Shown here piece by piece: positions 46,446 to 56,350 of a DNA stretch of 64,000 bases (positions are counted from its first letter, which is position 1; the number at the start of each line of letters is the position of its first letter). A program made the translations under genes and the position numbers. Source of the DNA: Thalassobacterium sedimentorum (lineage in GTDB: Bacteria > Verrucomicrobiota > Verrucomicrobiia > Opitutales > Coraliomargaritaceae); the NCBI RefSeq assembly GCF_031127905.1, contig NZ_JARXIC010000002.1:208712-272711 (forward strand). Reading direction: 5' to 3'. The notes beneath the pieces were generated by a model. It saw nothing but the letters and a program-made list of their open reading frames with translations, did not search any database and was not told the DNA's origin.

Positions 46446-46805
46446 TTAAGCAGCGTTAGCTGCCTTAGCCTTCTCAATCAAAGTCAAGAAAGCAGCTTCG
46501 TCATGAATCGCCAACTCAGAGAGCTGCTTACGATCCATCTCGATTCCCGCAGCTTTGATACCACGGATGAAACGGCTATAGTTAATGCCATTATTACGGC
46601 AAATCGCATTGATACGAACGATCCAGAGTTGACGGAACTCTGTCTTCTTTTTACGGCGGTCGCGATAAGCATAGACTTCAGCGCGATCGACGGCGTCTTT
46701 AGCGTAGCGGAAAAGACGTGATTTATTTCCGAAATAGCCTCTGGCTTTTTTCAGAACTTTTTTGCGACGAGCAAGCGTCGCGGGACCATTAGTGGCTCTA
46801 GGCAT
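46446..46805 (-). CDS. rplT: 50S ribosomal protein L20
   Basis: A 119-residue very basic protein of normal length. Family landmarks are the N-terminus PRATNGPATLARRKKVLKKARGY, then LFRYAKDAVDRAEVYAYRDRR and FRQLWIVRINAICRNNGINYSRFI. L20 binds 23S rRNA early in assembly and, in other bacteria, represses its own operon. It follows rpmI on the minus strand by 114 bases; GAGAG lies ten bases before its start. A clear terminator follows. Confidence 0.98.
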   Translation of the reverse strand: MPRATNGPATLARRKKVLKKARGYFGNKSRLFRYAKDAVDRAEVYAYRDRRKKKTEFRQLWIVRINAICRNNGINYSRFIRGIKAAGIEMDRKQLSELAIHDEAAFLTLIEKAKAANAA

Positions 46806-46919
46806 GTTGTGGTATCTCTCGTTTAGGTCGCTGCCGGGTCGCCCATTTTCATGTTACCCGGCTAGCGTGAGTTATAGTTGTTAAAACGTTTCGTTGGTGA
46901 CTCAAGTAACTTAAGCAAC

Positions 46920-47111
46920 TTAAGCGAAAGGCAAACCACGGATGAGGTTAGCACGTTGGCCAGGAGCGACCAATTTGCTACTACCTGCACGGCGGCGTTG
47001 CTTGACACTCTTGTTGCGAAGTAGGTGACGGTGCCCTGGCGTACGACGCAGGAGTTTACCGGTGCCTGTCTTCTTGAAGCGTTTTGCGATGGATTTGCGT
47101 GTTTTCTGCAT
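46920..47111 (-). CDS. rpmI: 50S ribosomal protein L35
   Basis: A 63-residue basic protein with the L35 pattern: QKTRKSIAKRFKKTGTGKLLRR at the start, then HRHLLRNKSVKQRRRAG and the C-terminal IRGLPFA. It is paired with rplT as usual, but infC, which normally precedes these two genes, is not here; the upstream 130 bases are non-coding. The sequence before ATG is pyrimidine-rich with no Shine-Dalgarno motif. Confidence 0.97.
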   Translation of the reverse strand: MQKTRKSIAKRFKKTGTGKLLRRTPGHRHLLRNKSVKQRRRAGSSKLVAPGQRANLIRGLPFA

Positions 47112-47241
47112 GAGAAATAAGGAAAAGAGGAGGAAGACATAGCTTTCTCAATCGCTTGTAAAGGGGAAAAGCAGTTTTTTTCAGAAAGACAGCCTTCTAC
47201 CAGCAAAGAAAGCTAGCACCTCTGAACAAAAACTCCTTGAT

Positions 47242-47991
47242 GTGCCTTTCCTACACCTTGCTATTGAATTCCCCAGATCCACTGTTCAACGTGGCCCAAT
47301 CGAAACAAACACATCAGTCCATAGCCCCGAAAGCCAGAGTCGCATCGTCGGCTCTACGGTCGGCCGCGTGCGCCGACTCTCTGGTTTCCAAAAGCATCAT
47401 CACGTGCCTGAAGCACACAGCGATGCCGCTCAGAATTTTGTACGCAAGGCAGGACATCCCGACGTAAAGTCAGCAGCCGACACTCTCTATAGCGACATTC
47501 GCAGCCTCTTCGGCTACAGACGGCGCGAATTCAACTACAGCTGCGAAGATGGCTTCGCGTGGATAAAGACCCCGGACTTTGACCTGCAAATCAAAGTCGA
47601 CCAATGCCCGGAGGATCCGAAAAATTACACAATGACCACTGAGATTGTCGCATTACACACCCAAAGTATCGCAGCCGATGAACGCCTACATCACTGCTTC
47701 ACCTATCATTGCGACCAACTAATAGTCGATTTCGCCAGCCCCATCCAAGTTGACGACAAAATAGATATTCTGGAAGATATTCCAGAACTGGCGGAAGCAC
47801 TCAGCTACGAGCCCGACGGCAGTGCCTTCGAACTCAAGCTACCTAAACTCGATCTCTTAATTCAGGTAGATGAATCGAGCATGGCCTTCAAACTACTGAC
47901 TCTGCGCGACCTCGGCAAACTCCTCCACCACAGCCAAAAAGCCCTGGACATTCTGGCCAGCGCACAATTCGGGCTCCGCCTGCAGCAGTAA
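47242..47991 (+). CDS. Conserved-looking protein of unknown function
   Basis: A 249-residue soluble protein without signal peptide or membrane segment. The first ~75 residues are His/Arg/Ser-rich and basic. From residue ~80 the protein is more ordered: ADTLYSDIRSLFGYRRREFNYSCEDGFAWIKTPDFDLQIKVDQ reads as helix plus beta strands, and the same strand pattern recurs near residues 195-215 (AFELKLPKLDLLIQVDE), hinting at two related halves. I do not recognise a family. The start is GTG 47242; a start near residue 80 is also possible. A bidirectional terminator separates it from the tRNA gene. Confidence 0.6.
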   Translation: MPFLHLAIEFPRSTVQRGPIETNTSVHSPESQSRIVGSTVGRVRRLSGFQKHHHVPEAHSDAAQNFVRKAGHPDVKSAADTLYSDIRSLFGYRRREFNYSCEDGFAWIKTPDFDLQIKVDQCPEDPKNYTMTTEIVALHTQSIAADERLHHCFTYHCDQLIVDFASPIQVDDKIDILEDIPELAEALSYEPDGSAFELKLPKLDLLIQVDESSMAFKLLTLRDLGKLLHHSQKALDILASAQFGLRLQQ

Positions 47992-48045
47992 CACCCCCAA
48001 GCTTTAGCGCAGCCCCTCCCCACAAAAGGCGAAGAAAACTACAAG

Positions 48046-48077
48046 AAAAAGGCCTCCGATCGAATCGGAGGCCTTTT
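48046..48077. terminator. Bidirectional intrinsic terminator
   Basis: Perfect ten-base arms GGCCTCCGAT (48051-48060) and ATCGGAGGCC (48064-48073) with loop CGA, flanked by AAAAA on the left and TTTT on the right. It can end the plus-strand gene at 47991 and the minus-strand tRNA-Gly transcript. Confidence 0.9.
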
Positions 48078-48084
48078 AAGAAAA

Positions 48085-48160
<76 letters not shown>

Positions 48161-48249
48161 TTTTGTTGAAGAAGTCGGTAGAATCTATAACCGACTTCTT
48201 ATGTCAATGCGTTTTTAGAAAAAAAATAAAAAAACCTCATTTTGCTCAA

Positions 48250-49119
48250 TTATTCGAGATCCAGATCGATCAAAAGCTTGCGCCGAACCGTGTCGGGCAG
48301 CGCAATTAAATCATGACTACGAAGGCTTTCCGCCACCTGATCATCCAGCAATTCACGAATCACGGCACGTAATCTAGTTTCGTTGCGCTGATTAAAGGCG
48401 ATATAAAAAGCCAGACGGATCGGATAATCGCCATAGTGCACATTATCATCAGTCGGGCCAAATGCAGGCGCATCTGAATCGGCTCCGGACGAGACCATCA
48501 ATACTTTAACGCTACTCATCTTGGGCATACGTGAAAGTATAGCAATCGAAGCTGCATCCGTACGCAAAATATCTTCAACCTCAGAATTCTTAGCCATCCC
48601 TACGCTCGCCTTCATCGCACCTCCCTTGAATACACTATACTTAAATAGCTCGAGTGTAATACTCTCTTCACTGGTCCCGGCGATTGGCTTAATATTACGA
48701 TTCCCCCAACCTGACAGCCCTAAATCCCCCCAGGTATTGAAGTTAAATTCTTCATTGGCTCCAAAAATACCACCGAGATGAGACAAGCTAATCTCATCAA
48801 TTGGATTACTCTCATTCACTGCCACCACCGCAGCATCATAAGCGAAAGGATAAATGCTAAACTCCTCCCTAGGCACTTCGCTCCCCTCTGGCACTGCAAT
48901 AATTGCCAAGTCGATCTCATCTGCCCGCAGACGGTCCAAAGCCGGAATACTTCCAATACTATCAATTACAAACTCGACCTCCTGCTCATCGCCATAAGCG
49001 TCAAGTGGAGTCTGTATGTATTCAGCAAGAAGATCAGAAGCGGCAATACGAATTTCTTCGGCCTGCACGGAAACCATCAGCATAAGTGGGAGTAATAGGA
49101 GCGTTTTGCCAAAATCCAT
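48250..49119 (-). CDS. PstS-like phosphate/anion substrate-binding protein
   Basis: A 289-residue exported protein. The signal peptide is MDFGKTLLLLPLMLMVSVQA. The mature part has a periplasmic-binding fold of PstS-like type: IRIAASDLLAEYIQTPL, DSIGSIPALDRLRADEIDLAII, AVVAVNESNPIDEISLSHLGGIF and AGTSEESITLELFKYSVF, where a PstS would have its phosphate-binding Ser/Thr. No pst permease or ATPase is nearby, so it may sense or scavenge rather than serve an adjacent transporter. ATG 49119 is chosen over a TTG two codons earlier. The NtrC-type regulator gene lies upstream on the same strand. Confidence 0.85.
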   Translation of the reverse strand: MDFGKTLLLLPLMLMVSVQAEEIRIAASDLLAEYIQTPLDAYGDEQEVEFVIDSIGSIPALDRLRADEIDLAIIAVPEGSEVPREEFSIYPFAYDAAVVAVNESNPIDEISLSHLGGIFGANEEFNFNTWGDLGLSGWGNRNIKPIAGTSEESITLELFKYSVFKGGAMKASVGMAKNSEVEDILRTDAASIAILSRMPKMSSVKVLMVSSGADSDAPAFGPTDDNVHYGDYPIRLAFYIAFNQRNETRLRAVIRELLDDQVAESLRSHDLIALPDTVRRKLLIDLDLE

Positions 49120-49213
49120 GGTCAATCGTCGTTGTAGTATCTAAGGTATTTGTAAAAGACTGCCCCCATGTTGTGAATGCTACACATAGAGAGTCAAACT
49201 ATAAGCGGCCCCG

Positions 49214-50584
49214 TTATTTTTGCACATCAAGCTCGGGCCACTGGATCAACTTCCGATGCAGTGTACGCCGACTAATGCCCATCAGCTCGGCAGCGTGAGT
49301 ACGATTACCGCTGGCCTTAATCAAAGCATTCCTGAGTAAACGCTTCTCATTTTCCTCCCGACTTAACGTGGGACTACTACTCAAAGCTTGCGGCTCGGCA
49401 ACATTCAACTCAACGGGACTGAAATACTTAGGATCCAGGTCATATTCCGTCACCTCATTCCCACGTTTAAGCACCACGGTATTTTCACAAAAATTACGCA
49501 ACTCACGAATATTGCCAGGCCAACGGTACCCACGCAGCACCTCAATCGCATCAGAGCTCAGCTGCGGTGGAGGCAAATCATTTTCTTCCGCAAAATAATC
49601 GATATAATGGTTCAACAAAACCGGTAAATCCTCCTGGCGTTCACGCAGTGGTGGCAAATGAATCGTCACCACATTAAGCCGGTAGAGCAAATCCTCTCGA
49701 AACTCCCCACGCTTGACCATTTCTGCCAGATTTCGATTGGTGGCACATACCAGTCGGACATCCACCTGGACGGACTTCGAACTCCCTAAACGCTCAAAAC
49801 TACGCGTCTCCAGAAAGCGCAGCAGCTTGACCTGTGTGGAGGCATCAATTTCACCGATTTCATCCAGGAACAAAGTTCCACCATCCGCAGCTTCAAAACG
49901 TCCAATGCGACGTTCAGTCGCCCCCGTATAGGCTCCCTTCTCATGCCCAAACAATTCACTCTCCAAAAGATTCGCCGCTAAAGCGGCACAGTGAATCGGC
50001 ACAAAGGCCTGCCGCGCACGATTACTGTTCTGGTGAATCGCCTGCGCAATAAGCTCCTTACCGGTACCCGTCTCCCCTTCCAGCAAAACCGTGGCCCGCG
50101 AAGGAGCGACCAACTTAACTTTGTCCAATACATCAGTCAGACCAGACGAATTCCCGACAATACCATCAAAACTATATTTCTTATCCAAACGCTCATGCAA
50201 GACGACATTCTCTGCTTCAATCTGACGACTCTGGAGCGCACGCTTGATCAAAATTTCAAGCTTTTCCAAACTCACAGGCTTAGTCAAAAAATCAAAAGCT
50301 CCCCGACGCATTGCCTCCACCGCCGTTTCAACATTTCCGTAGGCCGTCATCATGATGCAAATCGGCCGATTGGGCAGCGCAATCGCGCGGTCAATCACCT
50401 TAAGTCCCGACTGCCCGGCCATGCGCAAATCAGTTAAGACCACATCAAAGATCTCAGCTTCCATTAAATTAAAGGCCTCTTCCGCCCCCGAAGCCATATA
50501 GACTTCATACTCATCTTCCAAAGCGAGACTCAGCCCCTCACGGGTGTTCTTCTCATCGTCTACAATTAATATAGTTGCTGGCAT
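49214..50584 (-). CDS. Sigma-54-dependent NtrC-family response regulator
   Basis: A 456-residue regulator with three domains. The receiver (~1-120) has D9-D10 and phospho-acceptor D52 (VVLTDLRMAG). The AAA+ domain (~145-380) has Walker A GETGTGKE, the sigma-54 contact loop as GAYTGA (GAFTGA in the consensus) and Walker B GGTLFLDEIGEI. A Fis-type helix-turn-helix closes it (GNRTHAAELMGISRRTLHRKL). ATG 50584 starts the receiver (MPATILIVDDE); upstream codons are not typical. No partner histidine kinase is adjacent; a PstS-like gene is downstream and the divergent moxR-bat operon upstream. Confidence 0.95.
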   Translation of the reverse strand: MPATILIVDDEKNTREGLSLALEDEYEVYMASGAEEAFNLMEAEIFDVVLTDLRMAGQSGLKVIDRAIALPNRPICIMMTAYGNVETAVEAMRRGAFDFLTKPVSLEKLEILIKRALQSRQIEAENVVLHERLDKKYSFDGIVGNSSGLTDVLDKVKLVAPSRATVLLEGETGTGKELIAQAIHQNSNRARQAFVPIHCAALAANLLESELFGHEKGAYTGATERRIGRFEAADGGTLFLDEIGEIDASTQVKLLRFLETRSFERLGSSKSVQVDVRLVCATNRNLAEMVKRGEFREDLLYRLNVVTIHLPPLRERQEDLPVLLNHYIDYFAEENDLPPPQLSSDAIEVLRGYRWPGNIRELRNFCENTVVLKRGNEVTEYDLDPKYFSPVELNVAEPQALSSSPTLSREENEKRLLRNALIKASGNRTHAAELMGISRRTLHRKLIQWPELDVQK

Positions 50585-50700
50585 GTGAGACAATAAGACA
50601 CATTCAATCAAACAATGCAATATTCTGATTGCAATGAAACCTATCACTTTCTCCTTTGTCAGTTTACCAGCCACCTAAAACGGCGTTTTATCTAAATACT

Positions 50701-51696
50701 ATGAGCCAAGAGTCACACGCACCTATGATCGAAGAAAAACTCCAATCAGCGATTCAATGGATCCCAGCACTGCGCGAGGAGATTGCCCGCGTCATCGTCG
50801 GCCAGCACTATTTGGTCGACCGCTTACTGGTTGGATTACTTGCCAATGGCCACGTATTACTCGAAGGCGTCCCCGGACTCGCAAAAACCTTGAGTATCCG
50901 CACTCTAGCGACAGCTACTGCAGCTGATTTTAAGCGTATACAATTCACGCCGGACCTACTACCCGCCGACATCATCGGAACCCTCATCTACAGCCCCAAA
51001 GAAAACACCTTTCACACTCGCAAGGGTCCTATATTTGCCAATTTGATTTTAGCCGATGAAATCAATCGTGCCCCCGCTAAAGTCCAAAGCGCGCTACTTG
51101 AAGCAATGCAAGAACACCAGGTCACCATCGGCGACACCACCTACCCCCTGCCTGAGCCCTTCCTAGTACTCGCAACGGAAAATCCCATCGACCAAGAAGG
51201 CACCTACCCGCTACCGGAAGCACAGGTGGACCGCTTCATGCTCAAGCTCAAGGTTGGCTATCCTAGCAAAGCCGACGAACGAGCTATCTTGGACCGCATG
51301 TCCTCCACCGCCCCCAATTTGAGCGTCGATGCCGTGACCTCGCTGGAAGCAATCAGCGAAGCTCGAAAATTAGTCAACGAAGTGTTTGTCGACCCAAAGA
51401 TCCGCGACTATATTGTCGATCTCATCCTCGCCACACGCGATCCCGCCCAATACAAACTCGAACTCGCACAATATATTCAATTCGGCGCTAGCCCCCGTGC
51501 GACAATTAGCCTCACGCTAGCTTCGAAAGCCTGGGCCCTAATGCAGGGGCGAGCCTACGTCATCCCCCAAGATGTCAAAGAAATTGGCATGGATGTACTG
51601 CGTCACCGCGTCATCCCTTCATACGAGGCCGAAGCAGAAGAAATCACCAGCGAAGAGCTCGTCAGCTCGATTTTCAATGCCGTGCCCGTGCCTTAA
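50701..51696 (+). CDS. MoxR-family AAA+ ATPase
   Basis: A 331-residue ATPase. Walker A is EGVPGLAKT (~55), Walker B LILADEINRAPAKVQSALLEAM, the sensor Asn is in LATENPIDQEGTYPLPEAQ, and the C-terminal lid has GASPRATISLTLASKAWA. MoxR proteins act as chaperones for metal-centre insertion and protein complexes containing von Willebrand A domains, and typically head bat operons, as here. ATG 50701 is chosen (MSQESHAP); the 15 codons upstream lack family character. It is divergent from the NtrC-type gene. Confidence 0.95.
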   Translation: MSQESHAPMIEEKLQSAIQWIPALREEIARVIVGQHYLVDRLLVGLLANGHVLLEGVPGLAKTLSIRTLATATAADFKRIQFTPDLLPADIIGTLIYSPKENTFHTRKGPIFANLILADEINRAPAKVQSALLEAMQEHQVTIGDTTYPLPEPFLVLATENPIDQEGTYPLPEAQVDRFMLKLKVGYPSKADERAILDRMSSTAPNLSVDAVTSLEAISEARKLVNEVFVDPKIRDYIVDLILATRDPAQYKLELAQYIQFGASPRATISLTLASKAWALMQGRAYVIPQDVKEIGMDVLRHRVIPSYEAEAEEITSEELVSSIFNAVPVP

Positions 51697-51763
51697 GCCC
51701 CACAAGGAATCCTGCATCACGCACATACGCCTCTACAATACCACTTCCACATAGCCGCATCCC

Positions 51764-52669
51764 GTGAACACAGCCGACATCATCAAAAAAGTACGTCGTC
51801 TCGAAATCCGCACGCGACGCCTCGTCACCGATTCAGTGACTGGAGCCTATTATAGCTCATTTAAAGGACGTGGCATGGACTTCGAAGAGGTGCGTGAATA
51901 CGCAATCGGCGACGATGTGCGTACAATTGACTGGAACGTCTCAGCTAAAATGGATCGCCCCTTCGTCAAAGTCTTTCGGGAAGAGCGCGAACTCACCCTC
52001 ATGCTCTTAGTCGATCTGAGTGCCTCTGGTGTATTCGGTTCCGTCGACCAGAGTAAGCGCGAACGCGCCGCCGAAATTGCCAGCGTAATCGCATTCTCCG
52101 CATCACAAAACAACGACAAAGTCGGTCTGCTACTCTATACCGACGAAGTCGAACACTACATCCCACCTAAAAAAGGCCGCCGCCACATTCTTCGCGTCAT
52201 CCGGGACCTACTTTTCTACTCTCCGCGTGGAAAAGGTACACGGCACAAGGTTGCACTCGATTATCTCAATCGTGTGCAGCGCAGAAAATGCGTCATCTTC
52301 CTCCTTTCTGATTTCATGGAGAACGAGCACTCTCCACTCAACGCCAAGGACACAGCTCTGTACACCTCACTAGCACTGACACATCAACGTCACGATCTGG
52401 TTAGCATCGCACTCAGCGACCCTCGCGAATACGAGCTCCCGGAAGTGGGCCTGATCACTCTGGAAGACGCTGAAACTGGCGAATTAGTTGAAATAGACAC
52501 CAGCAGCCGCAGCGTACGCGAACGCTACAAACAGCGCGCTCAAGAGCGCCGCATCGACTTCCAGACTAATATGCGCAAAAAAGGCCTCGACTGGATCGAA
52601 GCCCGCACTGACCAACCCTACCTGCCAGCTCTACGCCAATTATTCGCTCGTCGTGCCAGTCGCCACTAA
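51764..52669 (+). CDS. DUF58-domain protein (Bat operon)
   Basis: A 301-residue soluble protein of the DUF58 family with a von Willebrand A-like core. The N-terminal block FKGRGMDFEEVREYAIGDDVRTIDWNVSAK (residues ~27-60) is diagnostic, followed by REERELTLMLLVDLSASG with a metal-site-like DLSAS, and later VIFLLSDFMENE. DUF58 proteins always accompany MoxR ATPases and are thought to be their substrates or adaptors. The start is GTG 51764. It is 67 bases after moxR and 31 before the next bat gene. Confidence 0.93.
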   Translation: MNTADIIKKVRRLEIRTRRLVTDSVTGAYYSSFKGRGMDFEEVREYAIGDDVRTIDWNVSAKMDRPFVKVFREERELTLMLLVDLSASGVFGSVDQSKRERAAEIASVIAFSASQNNDKVGLLLYTDEVEHYIPPKKGRRHILRVIRDLLFYSPRGKGTRHKVALDYLNRVQRRKCVIFLLSDFMENEHSPLNAKDTALYTSLALTHQRHDLVSIALSDPREYELPEVGLITLEDAETGELVEIDTSSRSVRERYKQRAQERRIDFQTNMRKKGLDWIEARTDQPYLPALRQLFARRASRH

Positions 52670-52700
52670 GACTCATATATCCACATCGTAGCTCCCACCC

Positions 52701-53261
52701 ATGTTTCTCGCGCAAATGCCAACCTCCGCTCCTCAACTACCGCCCCTTCCAGAAGGACCGGGACTTGATCGCGTGCGCGGCCCAATAGAGATTCCAACCC
52801 ACGCCCCCTGGCCGATCGCACTCGCGATCGGCGTCGCCATTCTACTTATCGCTCTGCTACTTTGGCGCTTACTACGTGCCCGTCGCTCGCGAAACGTAGC
52901 GCCCGCCCCCTACGAAGCCGCAATTGCAGAACTTGAGGTGGCCACGCAGCTCACAAACGACGACCACGAACGCTTTGCCATTCTTAGCTCCCAAGCGCTC
53001 CGCCGCTACCTCGAAAACGGCCTGGGCCTACGCTTCAATGCACGTACCAGCGAAGAGTTCCTCCACGATTTAAAAGATAACCCGACATTCGACCCAAATT
53101 TCCACCAGACACTCAGCGAAGTGCTCACCACCCTCGACCAAATAAAATTTGCTCAACACGCACTCGATACAGAAGCCCGCAGACAACTATCCAACCAGAT
53201 ACATCAATTGATTGATCAGGCACATTCACTCGCCCGGCAACAGGAAGGAGCGCCCGCATGA
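52701..53261 (+). CDS. Single-pass membrane protein of the Bat operon
   Basis: A 186-residue protein with an N-terminal proline-rich extracytoplasmic part ([21 protein letters not shown]), one membrane helix (~37-58, [22 protein letters not shown]) and a cytoplasmic helical domain (YEAAIAELE, then [15 protein letters not shown] and TSEEFLHDL). It matches the DUF4381-like proteins found between DUF58 and BatA genes. Its stop overlaps the BatA start by four bases, indicating translational coupling. Confidence 0.85.
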   Translation: MFLAQMPTSAPQLPPLPEGPGLDRVRGPIEIPTHAPWPIALAIGVAILLIALLLWRLLRARRSRNVAPAPYEAAIAELEVATQLTNDDHERFAILSSQALRRYLENGLGLRFNARTSEEFLHDLKDNPTFDPNFHQTLSEVLTTLDQIKFAQHALDTEARRQLSNQIHQLIDQAHSLARQQEGAPA

Positions 53262-54295
53262 GTTTCTTTCAGTTCGACGATCCGATCTTTTTGTTGTTAC
53301 TCGTCTCCATCCCGATACTGGCTTGGTGGGCCGGACGCATGGGCCCTGAAGCCGCAGTCCGATTCTCCAGTATTTCACTAGTCAAGGAGATCTGCCAGAA
53401 TCGACATAGTCGTCCGGGAAAATTTCTATTTGGACTCCGTTTATTAGCTCTAATTGCATTCATCACTGCGCTCGCCCGCCCACAAATCGGCCGCATGAAT
53501 GATAGCACAGAAGCCGAAGGCATCGACATTGTTGTCACACTGGATTTATCTGGCTCAATGCGGGCGCTCGACCTCTCGACACGAGACGATGTGGTCACAC
53601 GCTTAGACGCTGCCAAACGCGTGGTCGACAGTTTTATCGACAAGCGCAGCTACGACCGTATCGGGCTGGTCGCATTTGCCGCCAACGCTTACGTAGTAAG
53701 CCCGCTCACTCTCAACCACGACTGGCTCAAACGTAATTTAAAACGGCTTGAACTCGGCGAGATTGACGGTGGAGGCACTGCGATTGGGACTGCGCTCGGA
53801 GCCAGCGTTAATCGACTGCGCGACCATGAAGCCCGCAGTCGTATAGTCATTTTGCTAACTGATGGAGAAAACAACGCCGGAGCCGTCTCCCCCATCGCAG
53901 CCGCTGAAGTAGCCAAAACCTTAGCCGTCAAAGTCTACACTATCGCAACTGGCAAAAAAGGACGCGTCCCGATTCCGGAAACAGATCGCAACGGTCGAAT
54001 CCTGCGCGACCCAAACGGTGCCCCCGTGTATCGTGGTCGCAGCGATATTTCAAACTATGACGAAAGCGAATTAACCCAAATCGCAGAATTAACAGGCGGA
54101 CGTTTTTTCAACGCCACTCAGGACGGAGATTTAGAGCGAATCTACGACGAAATTGATCAACTGGAAACTACCGAGATTGAACTGCGCTCATATGCGACTT
54201 TCACCGAATTATTCATATGGCCCGCCAGCTTGGGCCTAATGCTACTCGCACTCGAACAGCTTCTCCGTAACACCCGCTACCGCCGACTACCATGA
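53258..54295 (+). CDS. batA: BatA-like von Willebrand A-domain membrane protein
   Basis: A 345-residue protein. Two N-terminal membrane helices (~8-25 and ~55-75) precede a VWA domain (~90-290) with a complete metal-ion-dependent adhesion site: DLSGS around residue 96 ([10 protein letters not shown]), the Thr region in [11 protein letters not shown] and the Asp in [13 protein letters not shown] final membrane helix is at ~312-335. BatA belongs to the Bacteroides aerotolerance operon, linked to oxidative-stress resistance. It overlaps both neighbours by four bases. Confidence 0.94.
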   Translation: MSFFQFDDPIFLLLLVSIPILAWWAGRMGPEAAVRFSSISLVKEICQNRHSRPGKFLFGLRLLALIAFITALARPQIGRMNDSTEAEGIDIVVTLDLSGSMRALDLSTRDDVVTRLDAAKRVVDSFIDKRSYDRIGLVAFAANAYVVSPLTLNHDWLKRNLKRLELGEIDGGGTAIGTALGASVNRLRDHEARSRIVILLTDGENNAGAVSPIAAAEVAKTLAVKVYTIATGKKGRVPIPETDRNGRILRDPNGAPVYRGRSDISNYDESELTQIAELTGGRFFNATQDGDLERIYDEIDQLETTEIELRSYATFTELFIWPASLGLMLLALEQLLRNTRYRRLP

Positions 54296-56340
54296 GTTTT
54301 GAAGAACCAATTTGGCTCAGCCTGACACCACTGGTATGCCTGCTATTTGCAGCGATTCTTGCCTATGGCTTCCGCCGACGCGACGCCCTGCTCAGTCGCT
54401 TCGCCGCAAGCCGCTTGCTCGAACAACTTACAGAACAAGCCAGCCTAAGCAGAACATGGATTAAAAGCACCAGCATTCTACTCGCAGTGCTCGCGATCGG
54501 CATCGCCCTGTCGCGCCCACAACTGGGCGTCGAATGGTCAGAGCGAAAAGCACGTGGACTGGACATCGTATTCGTGCTCGACAGCTCGAAAAGTATGCTG
54601 GCAACCGATCTGCGACCAACTCGCTTGGACCGCGCCAAACTTGCCATTATCGACCTGCTCGAACGCCTCGAAAGCGACCGCATCGGACTCGTCGCCTTTG
54701 CAGGCCAGGCTTTCTTACAAACACCTCCCACTCTGGATTACTCCGCCTTTCGAGAAAGCTTGGATGCAATCGACCCAGGCATCATGACGAGCGGCGGGAG
54801 CGACTTAGGCAATGCAATCAAAGAAGCCGCCGAAGCCTTTCCAACTGAAAGTAATGTTAAAGTCGTGGTGCTCCTCACTGACGGTGAAGACCTGGGCGGC
54901 CATGCAACACAGGCTGCCGAAGCGGCCCAAGAAGATGGCATCCAAGTTTTCGCCATCGGCATCGGCACACCAGAAGGCGAATACTTAAAAATACGCAACC
55001 AACAAGGCATCGAAGAATATGTTCGCGATGCCGACGGCCAACCCGTACGCAGCCAGCTCGACGAAGATACGCTACAACAAATCGCACATGCAACTGGCGG
55101 CAGCTACAGTCGCCTCAGCAGCGCATCCCTCGACCAGCTCTATCGTTCCGTCATCGCCACTCTCCCGCGCGAAGAACGCGCATCCGAACTACAGGAAATA
55201 CGAATCGAACGCTTCCAGTGGCCTCTGTTCATTGCAGTCGCCCTACTTGTAATGGAAATTCTAATACGACGTCGACGCAGCGTACACATTCATGCCAACC
55301 TAATATTACTGTCTCTATTGCTGGCGACAACAACAGAGACTCAAGCGCAAGTAGACTCTCCAACGGAGCCCCTAAGCCCTGCGAAAACGGAACAACCCAC
55401 CGACGCTCGCAATATATATAATGCAGCCTACGATGCACTGACAGCAGGCGACTATGAAAGCGCCATTCGCGACTACCAAACCGCGATCGCCCACACCGAT
55501 GATCTCATGCTACAACGCGATGCGCTGTATAATCTGGGATACGCCACCTATCAACAAGGCCGTAGCAGCTATAAGTCTGGCGACCCTCAAACCGCACTCG
55601 AACAAATCAAAAAAGCGGAAACATTGTATCAATCTGCCCAAGAAATCGACCCCGAGGATACTTCCATCCAACAAGACCTCGAACAAATCACAGCAGTCAG
55701 AGAGGCCATTGAAAAGCTAATCGAAGAGCAACAGCAACAGGACGACTCATCCCAAGACTCCGACAAATCCGATCAGCAAGATCAACAAGATCAACAAGAT
55801 CAAGAATCCCAAGAAAATCAAAGCTCGGATCAAGATCAGAACGAATCCCAGGAAAAGGATCAGCAGGATTCCCAGCAAGATGATCAGGCCCAACAATCAC
55901 AGGACTCGCAACAATCCCAACAAGGCGACCAATCCCAACAAACTGATCAATCTCAGCAAGACCAACAAAGCGATTCAAACCAAGCAGAGGACTCACAACA
56001 ACCTCAGGATGGCTCCGAAACCGCGCCCGACTCCGAAAGCAATCCAGCACAAAGTGCCGAGCAAGAATCCACACAGGACCCCGTGGACGACATTCCACAG
56101 CCACAACCGGACGAAGAAAGCGCGGAGCAGGATCAGTCAGCCAGCGCCTCCGAATCGGCCGGAGACGCAGCAGACCAAGAAGGTCAAAACCTTGCCGGCG
56201 CCCCCAGCGATGAACACATCCAAGGTATGTCAGAAGCCGAAGCGGCCGCTCTACTGGACTCTCTGCGCGGCAAAGAAACCCTCCTGCCCTTTATCGACCA
56301 ATCTCGTCGCGGACACCAAAACGATCTTCGCGACTGGTAA
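54292..56340 (+). CDS. batB: BatB-BatC fusion: VWA domain, TPR repeats and acidic/Gln-rich tail
   Basis: A 682-residue protein. Residues 1-345 are BatB-like: two N-terminal membrane helices, a VWA domain with DSSKS ([13 protein letters not shown], ~96), [14 protein letters not shown], and a membrane helix near 310. A second hydrophobic segment (~335-355) ending [11 protein letters not shown] resembles a BatC signal peptide, then TPR repeats (~375-475, [20 protein letters not shown]). Residues ~478-640 are a Gln/Asp/Ser low-complexity region, before the conserved BatC tail [18 protein letters not shown]. In many genomes batB and batC are separate genes. It overlaps batA by four bases. Confidence 0.93.
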   Translation: MSFEEPIWLSLTPLVCLLFAAILAYGFRRRDALLSRFAASRLLEQLTEQASLSRTWIKSTSILLAVLAIGIALSRPQLGVEWSERKARGLDIVFVLDSSKSMLATDLRPTRLDRAKLAIIDLLERLESDRIGLVAFAGQAFLQTPPTLDYSAFRESLDAIDPGIMTSGGSDLGNAIKEAAEAFPTESNVKVVVLLTDGEDLGGHATQAAEAAQEDGIQVFAIGIGTPEGEYLKIRNQQGIEEYVRDADGQPVRSQLDEDTLQQIAHATGGSYSRLSSASLDQLYRSVIATLPREERASELQEIRIERFQWPLFIAVALLVMEILIRRRRSVHIHANLILLSLLLATTTETQAQVDSPTEPLSPAKTEQPTDARNIYNAAYDALTAGDYESAIRDYQTAIAHTDDLMLQRDALYNLGYATYQQGRSSYKSGDPQTALEQIKKAETLYQSAQEIDPEDTSIQQDLEQITAVREAIEKLIEEQQQQDDSSQDSDKSDQQDQQDQQDQESQENQSSDQDQNESQEKDQQDSQQDDQAQQSQDSQQSQQGDQSQQTDQSQQDQQSDSNQAEDSQQPQDGSETAPDSESNPAQSAEQESTQDPVDDIPQPQPDEESAEQDQSASASESAGDAADQEGQNLAGAPSDEHIQGMSEAEAAALLDSLRGKETLLPFIDQSRRGHQNDLRDW

Positions 56341-56350
56341 TCTTTCAGCT

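Noticed and set aside
48250..49119. Complete phosphate transporter operon
   Set aside because: No PstA, PstB or PstC gene accompanies the binding protein.
55880..56350. Long open frame continuing upstream of batD in its own frame
   Set aside because: It is a frame-shifted shadow of the repetitive Gln/Asp/Ser tract of the BatB/C protein; the signal peptide at 56351 marks the true start.
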